A stretch of DNA of 64,000 nt from Domibacillus iocasae (GTDB lineage: Bacteria > Bacillota > Bacilli > Bacillales > Domibacillaceae). The DNA is taken from contig NZ_MAMP01000020.1 in assembly GCF_001750285.1 (NCBI RefSeq), positions 186,001-250,000 on the forward strand. Direction: 5' to 3'. The notes under the pieces were generated by a model, which had not been told where the DNA came from, made no database searches, and worked only from the letters and a program-made list of their open reading frames with translations. Shown here in pieces: positions 48,319 to 56,699 of the stretch. The position numbers and the translations under genes are program-made. Position 1 is the stretch's first letter. The number at the start of each line of letters is the position of its first letter.

Positions 48319-49704
48319 TTAAAGCATTTTTAATTGTTGCGCCAGCGCAATCATTGAGCGGCTTTTCATAGGTCCTTTTATGAGCAGCAAGGTATGTTCA
48401 TCTACTTTATCTTTTACTATCTCGAGGATACCTTCTACTGTTTGAAACTGATGCACATTGCCTTTAAACCCATCTTGTAACGCTTGGCGGCCTATTTCCT
48501 TTGCTTTCTCACCAATGGTTATTAATGTATCAAACGTTCTTTCCGCTACCATATTGCCTACTTTCTGATGATACTCTTTTTCGTAATCTCCAAGACGGTT
48601 AATATCACCTAGTATTACAATCGTTTTCTTTCCTTTTCCAAGTTCATCTACTACTTTTAATGCCGCCTCGACAGAAGTTGGATTGATCGTCCATGTGTCA
48701 TCAATGATTGTACATCCGTTCATTCCAGCTGATACTTCCAGATGCCGTTCCATGTTTTGAAATGAAGCCAATCTTTCTAAAGCTTCATCAATCCCGATAC
48801 CCATCTGGTGAACAGCGGCGATTGCCGCTAACGCATTGTACACTTGATGTTCACCGTATCCTGGGATAAACACAGGATATGTTTTCTCATTGTATACAAG
48901 GTCAAACGTCATCCCGTTCTTCGCATAGGAAACATGGACCGCTTGAAATTCAGACGGGCTGCCCACACTAAAATAAACGACGCGGCCTTCGAACGAATCC
49001 AATGATAATTTTTTTATATTCTCATCATCAGCATTCAAGATCAGCGTACCGTTTTTCGCCACCCCTTCAATCATTTCACCTTTTGCTTGAATATACCCTT
49101 CTAATGTCTTGCACCCATCTAAGTGATGCGCACCAATGGTCGTAATGATGCCAATGGTTGGCTGATAAATAAGACATTGGTGCTTGATATTCCCTATGTT
49201 TCCCAAGCCGGTTTCAAATACGGCCATATCGGTCTGGCGATTAATGCCTAACAGATAATGAAAAGATCGTCTCGGTTCATTTTTACTGCTTTCTGATGCC
49301 TGCACAGTATAGGACTTGCTTAATATATGCTTGATCATTTCTTTTACTGTTGTTTTGCCGCATGTTCCTGTAATAGCCGTAACAGGAATCTTGAAAAGAG
49401 AACGGTAATAGTGAATAAATGTCCAATAAGACTGGATCATACTTTTCACACGAATAACAGTTGTTTTGTTCAACAAGTGTCTAATATCTTCTATGGGTTT
49501 ATCCGTTACAACCACACACGGAGCCATTTGCGCGAAATGACCCCAATAAATGGATTCTTTTTTGTTTAAGAAAATAAGTGTATATGGCTCCTCTAATGGA
49601 TGACGATTATACACAATGGCATTTTTTATATGCCAATCTTCCGTTCCGCAAATTAACTCTCCTTCTAGTACTTCGCGGATGTCTTTTAACAGGATTGGTT
49701 CCAT
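48319..49704 (-). CDS. MurF-like ligase
   Basis: A 461-residue Mur ligase. ATP motif ITGTCGKTTVKE, NADDENIKK, GEHQVYNALAAIA, DDTWTINPTSVEAA and ILGDINRLGD match MurF. The N-terminal 105 residues lack the SxxxxPGDxF and HDF pattern by which MurF binds UDP-MurNAc-tripeptide, so the substrate may differ. ATG at 49704 after GGAGGG. It is unlikely to be the housekeeping MurF, because it sits in a non-dcw block among ATP-grasp genes. Confidence 0.8.
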   Translation of the reverse strand: MEPILLKDIREVLEGELICGTEDWHIKNAIVYNRHPLEEPYTLIFLNKKESIYWGHFAQMAPCVVVTDKPIEDIRHLLNKTTVIRVKSMIQSYWTFIHYYRSLFKIPVTAITGTCGKTTVKEMIKHILSKSYTVQASESSKNEPRRSFHYLLGINRQTDMAVFETGLGNIGNIKHQCLIYQPTIGIITTIGAHHLDGCKTLEGYIQAKGEMIEGVAKNGTLILNADDENIKKLSLDSFEGRVVYFSVGSPSEFQAVHVSYAKNGMTFDLVYNEKTYPVFIPGYGEHQVYNALAAIAAVHQMGIGIDEALERLASFQNMERHLEVSAGMNGCTIIDDTWTINPTSVEAALKVVDELGKGKKTIVILGDINRLGDYEKEYHQKVGNMVAERTFDTLITIGEKAKEIGRQALQDGFKGNVHQFQTVEGILEIVKDKVDEHTLLLIKGPMKSRSMIALAQQLKML

Positions 49705-49803
49705 TATTGCCCTCCTTTTTTCATTTATTATATGATTTGCGGAGGCTTGTTGATTGTACATAAATCTAGTTCTACTTCGCTTACCATTGCCGGTTAACCC
49801 ACA

Positions 49804-49830
49804 CGATTAAGCTGCGAATGCATAATCTAA
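49804..49830 (+). promoter_or_regulatory. Sigma-K-like promoter
   Basis: CATAATCTA (49822-49830) fits CATANNNTA, with AC at 49804, 16 bases upstream. It precedes the tandem YheC/YheD genes and suggests late mother-cell expression during sporulation. Confidence 0.5.
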
Positions 49831-49864
49831 CAGTAAATAAACTAGATAAAAGGAGGTGAAGAAT

Positions 49865-50629
49865 ATGAAAAATGCGTTAGGCAAGCTGGACCAGTACCGT
49901 TTGCTTCAAAACCATCCTCTTGTTCACGAGCACCTTCCAGATACCGCGGAATACACAAAAGAAAATCTCGTTTATTTTGCCAATCGTTATCCGGTTGTAT
50001 TTATTAAACACGATACGTCGGGACAAGGAAGAGGCGTGTATAAACTCTCTAAAGAAAGCGATCACCTTTATTCTTTGAGCGGTTATTCTCTTCAGGGCAA
50101 AGAAGTAGATCAGGTAATGGATATCGATGAAATCCATAAAACATTGCAGCCTTTTGAACGATTAGGCCGAACGCAGCCATATATTGTTCAAGAAGGCATT
50201 AACAGTGTTTCCGTTCAAGGACAGCACATTAACATTCGGGTTCATGTGCAGCACGTAAACGGAAAACCTGCCGTAGGGGGTATATACGGATCAATCGCCT
50301 ACGAGGAAAATGGCATAACAAACATATGCCGCGGGGCTTTCGCGATGCCGATGCGGCTTTTATTTTTCATTTTTCTCAAAGTGAAAAAAGACGAGCAGCA
50401 GGATATATTAAACAAACTGATGGAAGTCTCAGTGGCGGCTTCAGAAGTCATAGCAAATCATTATCCTTGCCGGGAATGCGGAGTCGATCTAGGATTGGAC
50501 CAAAACCTAAAGCCTTTTATTTTTGAAATAAACACAACGCCCGGAATGGAAGATTTCGCTCGGATCGATAGACAGATGTGGGAACAAATCGTAGCAAATC
50601 GAAAGAAAATGAGCGATTCAACCAAATAG
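49865..50629 (+). CDS. YheC/YheD-type ATP-grasp protein, copy 1
   Basis: A 254-residue protein. VFIKHDTSGQGRGVYKL is the ATP loop, YIVQEGINSVSVQGQHINIR the second lobe, and FIFEINTTPG the metal-binding motif. YheC/YheD proteins of B. subtilis are linked to the spore coat. ATG at 49865 is spaced from AGGAGGTG; an in-frame GTG nine bases earlier overlaps that site. The next gene is a close paralogue 23 bases downstream, in the same operon. Confidence 0.8.
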   Translation: MKNALGKLDQYRLLQNHPLVHEHLPDTAEYTKENLVYFANRYPVVFIKHDTSGQGRGVYKLSKESDHLYSLSGYSLQGKEVDQVMDIDEIHKTLQPFERLGRTQPYIVQEGINSVSVQGQHINIRVHVQHVNGKPAVGGIYGSIAYEENGITNICRGAFAMPMRLLFFIFLKVKKDEQQDILNKLMEVSVAASEVIANHYPCRECGVDLGLDQNLKPFIFEINTTPGMEDFARIDRQMWEQIVANRKKMSDSTK

Positions 50630-50652
50630 CAGCATTTAAGGAGGTAAAGAAT

Positions 50653-51468
50653 GTGAAAAAGGCGTTAGGGAAGCTTGAACAGTATCAGCTTCTTAAAAAT
50701 GTTCCTTTTGTTCAACAGCATCTTCCAGAGACAGCACAATATACAAAAGAAAATCTCAGTTATTTCGCAAATCAGTACCCTGTTGTGTTTATTAAACATG
50801 ATACGTCCGGACAAGGAAGAGGTGTTTACAGACTCGTCAAAGAATACGGGCACTCATACTCTTTGAAAGGGTATTCCCTTCAAGGAAAAGAAGTTGAGCA
50901 AGTCTTGAATATCGATGAAATTCATAAAGTCTTGCAGCCTTTTGAAAGATTTGGGCGAACTAGCCCCTATATTATTCAAGAAGGTATTAACAGTGTTTCA
51001 GTTCGCGGTCATCCTATTAACATTCGGGTTCATGTGCAGCATGTAAACGGTGCAGCGATTGTAGGAGGTATTTATGGATCTGCCGCTTATGAAGAACATG
51101 GCATAACAAATATCCGCCGCGGGGCTTTTGCAATGCCGATGCGGCGTTTATTTTTCCATTTTCTCAAAGTAAAAAAAGAGGAGCAGCAGAATATATTAAA
51201 TAAACTATCAGAAGTCTCTATTGCGGCTGCAGAAGTTATCGTACACAAGCATCCCAGCCGGAAATGCGGGATTGACCTTGGATTAGATGAAAACCTGAAG
51301 CCTTTTATTTTCGAAGTGAATACCACGCCGGGCATTGGAGGTTTCACACAGAGCGACAAGCAGACCTGGAAACAAATTGTAGAAAACCGAAAAAAAAATG
51401 AGGAATTCATTTACGTAGGCATCTTTTCTATGAAAAATCGAAAAAGCCTGTGCACGTTGTCTATATAA
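50653..51468 (+). CDS. YheC/YheD-type ATP-grasp protein, copy 2
   Basis: A 271-residue paralogue of the preceding gene, matching it over almost the whole length (VFIKHDTSGQGRGVYRL, INIRVHVQHVNG, FIFEVNTTPG). GTG at 50653 follows AAGGAGG; the longer frame from 50578 overlaps copy 1 and lacks a site. The last 20 residues have no match in copy 1 and run through a terminator stem, so they look like a recent 3' extension. Confidence 0.8.
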   Translation: MKKALGKLEQYQLLKNVPFVQQHLPETAQYTKENLSYFANQYPVVFIKHDTSGQGRGVYRLVKEYGHSYSLKGYSLQGKEVEQVLNIDEIHKVLQPFERFGRTSPYIIQEGINSVSVRGHPINIRVHVQHVNGAAIVGGIYGSAAYEEHGITNIRRGAFAMPMRRLFFHFLKVKKEEQQNILNKLSEVSIAAAEVIVHKHPSRKCGIDLGLDENLKPFIFEVNTTPGIGGFTQSDKQTWKQIVENRKKNEEFIYVGIFSMKNRKSLCTLSI

Positions 51469-51489
51469 ATAAGACGATGTCCACAGGCT
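51445..51489 (-). terminator. Terminator of the MFS gene
   Basis: AGCCTGTG and CACAGGCT close a long stem, followed by TTTTTC on the minus strand. It overlaps the 3' end of the convergent YheC/YheD gene. Confidence 0.75.
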
Positions 51490-51501
51490 CCATTCATTTC
51501 A

Positions 51502-52689
51502 TTATTGAGGAGAATGTTTGGGTTCTGTTTTATTTTTCTGTACAAAATAATAAACAATCAAACCGGCAAGAACATAAACAGCGCATGCCGCATAAAGCAT
51601 TTTAAAACCGAGGCCTGCGGCGACAATGCCGACCACAAAGGAGCCAAAGCCAATGCCCAGGTCAAACAGTGACAAAAACGTCGCCGTAGCCAGTGCTTTT
51701 TTCTCCGGCCGTGCTTTAGAAATCGCAATCGTTTGAAAACCGGGAAATAAGGTACCCCAGCCAAGACCGATTACACCTGCCGCAATTAAAAAGAGGCCTG
51801 TACCGCCAGCCTGGCTTAATAAGAGCATCCCTGCAGCAAATAACACAATCGACGGGTACACAATAGCATTTGCACCGTAAAGATCAAACCAGCGGCCTGT
51901 AAACGGACGTGACAGTACAATGACAACGGCATATACAACAAAAAAGAATCCGGCTGCCTCACCAATGTGCAGTTCTTGCGCGTACACAGAAACAAACGAC
52001 AAAATCGCGGAATAGACAATAGCAAAAAACGTTCCAGTCAGCGCAATGGGCAACGCCGATTTTTCGATTAAATTACCTGGCGACAAATCAAGTTTAAACT
52101 TGCCAGCCGGTTTTTCAGATGCAGCTTCATCTTTTTTTAGCGAAAAGCTGATCAGAAGCGAAATGAATGCAACCGTCATACAGACGGTAAACCCCATTCC
52201 AATTCCCCATTTATTCATGATGAAAAGCCCCGCAAATGGACCGATTGCCATCGCCACATTCATCGACATCACATAATAACCCATTCCTTCTCCCCGGCGT
52301 GAATTCGGAATGATATCTGCCACAATTGCGCCGGCAGCCGTTGTTGCCATGCCGAATCCGATGCCGTGGAAAAAACGGAGAATAAGCAGCGCGTTCAGCC
52401 CGCTTACAAAAGGATAAATGATCAACGCCGCGAGGAACAGAACGAGCGAGGCAATTAATACATTCTTTTTTCCAAAATGCTCCACCCACTGTCCCGAAAT
52501 AAACCGAATCAAAATGGCAGAAATTAAAAAGACCGTCGTCGCCAGTCCAGCTTCAGTCTCCGTCCCGTTCAATTCATTTAAAACGTAAACCGGCAATGTT
52601 ACCAGCAAAAAATAAAATGTCATAAATAAGAGGAAATTTGTAAAAGAAATGCCAATAAAATCTTTTGTCCATAACGCTGGTTTATTCAT
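51502..52689 (-). CDS. MFS transporter
   Basis: A 395-residue protein with 12 predicted membrane helices. Loop 2-3 motif WVEHFGKKNVL and the 8-9 counterpart GRWFDLYGANAI are typical of the family. It overlaps the MarR gene by eight bases (translationally coupled), so it is probably a MarR-controlled exporter. Substrate unknown. Confidence 0.85.
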   Translation of the reverse strand: MNKPALWTKDFIGISFTNFLLFMTFYFLLVTLPVYVLNELNGTETEAGLATTVFLISAILIRFISGQWVEHFGKKNVLIASLVLFLAALIIYPFVSGLNALLILRFFHGIGFGMATTAAGAIVADIIPNSRRGEGMGYYVMSMNVAMAIGPFAGLFIMNKWGIGMGFTVCMTVAFISLLISFSLKKDEAASEKPAGKFKLDLSPGNLIEKSALPIALTGTFFAIVYSAILSFVSVYAQELHIGEAAGFFFVVYAVVIVLSRPFTGRWFDLYGANAIVYPSIVLFAAGMLLLSQAGGTGLFLIAAGVIGLGWGTLFPGFQTIAISKARPEKKALATATFLSLFDLGIGFGSFVVGIVAAGLGFKMLYAACAVYVLAGLIVYYFVQKNKTEPKHSPQ

Positions 52690-53110
52690 GTAAATCCCCT
52701 TTCATCTTTCCAAGCCACTCATTAAGCATCGACTGCATAAAAACACGCTGTTCTTCAGGCACACACTCTAACAGCCGGTCGTTCATAGACAAAACAGCCT
52801 GTTCCCATTCCGGATAAGCCTGCTGCGCTTTTTCCGTTAAATGAATCACTTTCACCCGCTTATCTTCACCCGGCGTTTGCCCGACATATCCTTGCTTCGC
52901 CAGCCGCTGAACCGTCCGGGTCATTGGTGGTGCCTCAACAGCAAGGTACTCACATAATGCGGATTGTGACATGCTCCCTTTTGTCTTCAGAACGAATAAC
53001 ACCGCCCACTGTGCACTGTATAAGCCAAATGGCTGCAGTGTATCGTTGACTTGTTTGGTCAGTTCACGTGATAGCTGATGAATTGTATGAAATAATGTAT
53101 GAGTTGTCAT
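52682..53110 (-). CDS. MarR-type regulator
   Basis: A 142-residue winged-helix protein (AVLFVLKTKGSMSQSALCEY, then RTVQRLAKQGYVGQTPGEDK). ATG at 53110 follows GGAGGATAGG. A palindrome 14 bases upstream is its likely operator. It controls itself and the coupled transporter. Confidence 0.85.
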   Translation of the reverse strand: MTTHTLFHTIHQLSRELTKQVNDTLQPFGLYSAQWAVLFVLKTKGSMSQSALCEYLAVEAPPMTRTVQRLAKQGYVGQTPGEDKRVKVIHLTEKAQQAYPEWEQAVLSMNDRLLECVPEEQRVFMQSMLNEWLGKMKGDLHE

Positions 53111-53123
53111 CCTATCCTCCAAT

Positions 53124-53141
53124 TAGTTTCCTAGGTAACTA
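53124..53141. promoter_or_regulatory. Probable MarR operator
   Basis: TAGTTTCCTAGGTAACTA is an almost perfect palindrome centred on CCTAGG, directly upstream of the MarR gene. Confidence 0.6.
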
Positions 53142-53179
53142 TTGTAGCATATTTTTCGCCTGACGAAATACTTTTCCAT

Positions 53180-53208
53180 AAAAAAACTGCTTCGGTACAC
53201 CGAAGCAG
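53180..53208 (-). terminator. Terminator of dgkB
   Basis: CTGCTTCGG and CCGAAGCAG form a 9 bp stem, followed on the minus strand by TTTTTTTATGG. Confidence 0.85.
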
Positions 53209-53215
53209 TCAGGCA

Positions 53216-54133
53216 TTAATAAATTCGATCTTGTGGACGAAGCTTTTCAATTGGCGCAAAAACTTCAATATGACGGTATAAATTTTCAAAATCAGCGGGT
53301 ATTTCCCCACCAAGTTCACCATCAAGATTAATGAGCATTGTGTCACTGGACTGAACCTGGATCCGTCTCGCTTTCGTGTAAATAACGTGCGGATCGTTTA
53401 AATGATCCCCTCGCAGCGCAAGACCGGCAATCCGAATAAATTCCGCAAGATTCGTTTTTTTCAAAATAATAAGCGTAAACAGCCCATCATTAACCGATGA
53501 ATCCGGTGCGAGTTTTTCAAAGCCGCCAACGGAATTCGTCAAGCCAATTAAAAATAAAAGCGATTCACCTTCAAACACACGGCCGTCATATTCAATCCTC
53601 ACATCTGTCGGCTTAATGGACGGCAGCATTTCAATTCCTTTTAAATAATACGCCAGCTGGCCCAGCATCGTTTTCAGCTTACTTGGCACTTCATACGTCA
53701 GCTCGGTTAACCGGCCGCCGCCGGCAATATTGATGAAATACCGATCATTCATCCTTCCGACATCCACCGGAATCGTTTCACCCGCTGTAATGACATCAAT
53801 CGCGCCTTGAATGTCCCGCGGAATGTGCAGCGCACGGGCGAAGTCATTCGTTGTACCCATTGGAATCACGCCGAATTTTGGCCGGTGCTCCTGCATGGCA
53901 AGACCATTTACAACTTCATTTAATGTCCCATCACCACCTGCCGCAATCACCACGTCAAATTTTCGTTCCGCAGCGATTCGTGCGGCATATGTGGCATCAC
54001 CTTCACCCGTTGTCGCATGTGCAGACGTTTCATAGCCGGCTTTCTCAAGTTTTTCGAGCGCTTCCGGCAAATGCTTGCGGAATAGCTCACGCCCAGATGT
54101 TGGATTATAAATAATTCGTGCACGTTTTATCAT
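53216..54133 (-). CDS. dgkB: Diacylglycerol kinase DgkB
   Basis: A 305-residue soluble lipid kinase: IYNPTSGRE near the start, the ATP motif GGDGTLNEVVNGL, then GVIPMGTTNDFARAL. It returns diacylglycerol to phosphatidate during lipoteichoic acid turnover. ATG at 54133; the frame is open to 54220 but overlaps the upstream gene. In B. subtilis dgkB is followed directly by rlmCD; here 17 kb separates them. Confidence 0.9.
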   Translation of the reverse strand: MIKRARIIYNPTSGRELFRKHLPEALEKLEKAGYETSAHATTGEGDATYAARIAAERKFDVVIAAGGDGTLNEVVNGLAMQEHRPKFGVIPMGTTNDFARALHIPRDIQGAIDVITAGETIPVDVGRMNDRYFINIAGGGRLTELTYEVPSKLKTMLGQLAYYLKGIEMLPSIKPTDVRIEYDGRVFEGESLLFLIGLTNSVGGFEKLAPDSSVNDGLFTLIILKKTNLAEFIRIAGLALRGDHLNDPHVIYTKARRIQVQSSDTMLINLDGELGGEIPADFENLYRHIEVFAPIEKLRPQDRIY

Positions 54134-54155
54134 CTTTATCCCAGTCTTTCTGCTG

Positions 54156-54719
54156 TTAATATAATCGTTCCGCCATTGTTGTTTTGATGCTGCGGTACAC
54201 TTCCTGCCAGATTGATTCATCCGTCCGGTATGTTTCTGTCAGCTTTTCGATCATTTCACGGCTTTTTCCTTCAAATTCTTCATGATCACGCGGCGGAAGA
54301 GATGATCGGTAATTTGTCACCATTTCCTGCACAGCAGGCGCACGCGGTCCCCAGACAGCCTGCTCGCGGCCCTCTTTATCAATAAAGATAAAAATCGGAA
54401 TCGCTCGAGACGTGCCATTTGTCAAATACTGATCCATCAACTCAAGGTTTTCATCCCGATGTAAAAGCCGGACGTCCATCTCAGCTGCTTTCGCCATTGC
54501 AAGCAAGATCGGCACGTTTACCATCGCATCACCGCACCAGTCTTCTGTTAACACTATAACACGCCAATTTGCTTCCTTCAGCTTGTCGATGAGCGAAACT
54601 TCTTCACCGGACAAATGAAAATTCTTCAGTACGTGAAGAAGGTCTTCCTTATGCTCCGACATATCATGTATATATTCTTCAGGTGTCAGTCCTTTTTCAA
54701 ACCATTCCTGTAGATTCAT
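54156..54719 (-). CDS. Thioredoxin-like protein
   Basis: A 187-residue thioredoxin-fold protein with VIVLTEDWCGDAMVNVP: the active site has a single Cys (WCGD) in place of CGPC. RAIPIFIFIDKEG provides the cis-Pro strand. It may be a monothiol protein; role unknown. ATG at 54719 after GGAGGAAC. Confidence 0.75.
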   Translation of the reverse strand: MNLQEWFEKGLTPEEYIHDMSEHKEDLLHVLKNFHLSGEEVSLIDKLKEANWRVIVLTEDWCGDAMVNVPILLAMAKAAEMDVRLLHRDENLELMDQYLTNGTSRAIPIFIFIDKEGREQAVWGPRAPAVQEMVTNYRSSLPPRDHEEFEGKSREMIEKLTETYRTDESIWQEVYRSIKTTMAERLY

Positions 54720-54795
54720 TTTTGTTCCTCCGTTACGGATTTTCAAAACATCCCATATCCATTATGCACAAAAACTACTCATTTGACAAAATCGG

Positions 54796-54824
54796 TTGAT
54801 TTAAAGTGGGGACAATTTTATAAT
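54796..54824 (+). promoter_or_regulatory. Promoter of the arg operon
   Basis: TTGATT (54796), exactly 17 bases, TATAAT (54819); transcription should start near 54831. Confidence 0.8.
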
Positions 54825-54855
54825 GATAGAATATAAGTTAATAATTATGAAAAAA

Positions 54856-54874
54856 TATAAATAAAAATACAAAG
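54856..54874 (+). promoter_or_regulatory. ARG box for AhrC/ArgR
   Basis: TATAAATAAAAATACAAAG matches the Bacillus ARG box (CATGAATAAAAATKCAAK) at most positions, placed about 25 bases after the transcription start, where bound repressor would block transcription when arginine is present. Confidence 0.65.
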
Positions 54875-54884
54875 GAGTTTTCTC

Positions 54885-55922
54885 ATGAAAGCATCAGTAA
54901 TTGGCGCTTCCGGCTACGGTGGCATTGAACTTATACGTCTTTTATCCAATCATCCAAATTTCGACTTACATGCGGTTTATTCATCAAGCAAAGATGATGT
55001 GCCCGTAACAGAAGAATACCCGCATTTAGCTGACATTTGTCCCCTTCCGCTTACTAAAATTGATACAGAAGCGATTAAAACTGAATCCGATGTTGTTTTT
55101 TTAGCCGTTCCATCAGGGGCCGCAGCGTCGCTTGCACCGCAGCTTGCCGGCGGACACGCAAAAGTGGTTGATTTGTCCGGTGATCTTCGATTGAAAGAAA
55201 CAGAAGATTATAAAAAGTGGTACAAAAAAGATCCGGCGCCAAAAGAATTTATAGCAGATGCAGTGTACGGACTGACTGAATGGAACCGGGAAAATGTGAA
55301 ATCAGCGAGCGTTTTGTCTAATCCGGGCTGCTACCCCACCGCAGCGCTGTTAGGGCTTGCACCCGCTGTGAAAAATGGCATTATTGATGTGAAAAACATT
55401 ATTATCGATGCAAAATCGGGTGTATCCGGAGCCGGACGCGGTCTTTCTCCGCTCATTCACTTTGCAGAAATGAACGATAACTTCCGTATTTATAAAGTAA
55501 ATGAGCATCAGCATATTCCGGAAATTGAACAGCAGCTTTCCTGGTGGAATGAAGAGGTCGCTCCAATCACGTTTTCAACGCATCTATTGCCAGTGTCACG
55601 TGGTATTATGGCAACAATGTACGCTCCGCTTTCAAAAGAGATGACAACAGAAGAGGTTCATACTCTTTACGCGGATACATATAAAAATGATCCATTCGTC
55701 CGTGTCCGTCCATCGAAACAATTCCCCGGCATTAAAGAAGTGGCCGGCTCGAATTTCTGTGATATTTCAGTTGATGTTGATACACGCACGAACCGTCTTG
55801 TGGTCGTTTCTGTTATCGACAATCTTGTGAAAGGGGCGGCGGGACAAGCCATTCAAAACGCGAATATTATGTTTGGGTTTGACGAAACAGCGGGATTAAA
55901 AGGCTTCCCGATGTACCCATAA
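54885..55922 (+). CDS. argC: N-acetyl-gamma-glutamyl-phosphate reductase
   Basis: A 345-residue enzyme of arginine synthesis. NADP motif GASGYGGIELIRLL at the start and catalytic Cys in VLSNPGCYPTAALL. It reduces acetylglutamyl phosphate, the product of ArgB encoded next. Ribosome site AAAGGAG. Full length. Confidence 0.93.
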   Translation: MKASVIGASGYGGIELIRLLSNHPNFDLHAVYSSSKDDVPVTEEYPHLADICPLPLTKIDTEAIKTESDVVFLAVPSGAAASLAPQLAGGHAKVVDLSGDLRLKETEDYKKWYKKDPAPKEFIADAVYGLTEWNRENVKSASVLSNPGCYPTAALLGLAPAVKNGIIDVKNIIIDAKSGVSGAGRGLSPLIHFAEMNDNFRIYKVNEHQHIPEIEQQLSWWNEEVAPITFSTHLLPVSRGIMATMYAPLSKEMTTEEVHTLYADTYKNDPFVRVRPSKQFPGIKEVAGSNFCDISVDVDTRTNRLVVVSVIDNLVKGAAGQAIQNANIMFGFDETAGLKGFPMYP

Positions 55923-55934
55923 GGAGGAGAATCT

Positions 55935-56699
55935 ATGAAAACAGTAGTCGTAAAATGCGGCGGAAGCGTCTTAAAAGAACTGTCGGACAGCTTTTTCTCC
56001 AGCATGAAATCGCTCATAGCGGACGGATACCAAATCGTATTCGTTCATGGCGGCGGACCAGAGATTAATGCGATGCTTGAGAAAATGAATGTGGAAAGCG
56101 AATTTAAAAATGGTCTTCGTGTGACGTCAAAAAAAGTTTTAGAAGCGGCGGAACTTGTGCTGTCCGGCAGCATGAACCGGAAGCTCGTCCGTATGCTCGA
56201 AGATCATGACATTCCAGCGATTGGCGTTCAATCAAGCGACCAAGGCATCTTGCAGGCTGACTTTATTAACAAAGAAGAACTCGGTTTTGTCGGCGATGTG
56301 ACGACTGTAAATAAACAAGCACTTGAACTTTTCCTGCAGGCAGGTCTTCTTCCTGTATTAACACCGATCGCAAAAGGACCGAATGGAACTGTCTTAAACG
56401 TCAATGCCGATCACGCAGCAGGCGCGGCAGCTTACGCTTTAGCAGCTGATCACTTGCTTATGGTGACAGACGTGCCTGGCGTACTAAAAGACGGTGAATT
56501 AATTCCGACGTTGACCGCGACGGAAACAAACGAGCTGATTGAAACTGGCATAATCAGCGGCGGCATGATTCCGAAAGTCAATACAGCCTTGAAAGCACTC
56601 AAAAGCTGCGGACACGTTCATATCGTCTCCGGCAAAAATCCGTTTTATGAAGATGGAAAGTGGGACGGTACTTTATTTAACAAGGAGGAAACAAATTGA
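55935..56699 (+). CDS. argB: Acetylglutamate kinase
   Basis: A 254-residue amino-acid kinase: KCGGSVLKEL, VHGGGPEINAML, and LNVNADHAAGAAA. It follows argC after 12 bases, where argJ normally stands between them. The stop overlaps the argD start (TTGA). Confidence 0.93.
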   Translation: MKTVVVKCGGSVLKELSDSFFSSMKSLIADGYQIVFVHGGGPEINAMLEKMNVESEFKNGLRVTSKKVLEAAELVLSGSMNRKLVRMLEDHDIPAIGVQSSDQGILQADFINKEELGFVGDVTTVNKQALELFLQAGLLPVLTPIAKGPNGTVLNVNADHAAGAAAYALAADHLLMVTDVPGVLKDGELIPTLTATETNELIETGIISGGMIPKVNTALKALKSCGHVHIVSGKNPFYEDGKWDGTLFNKEETN

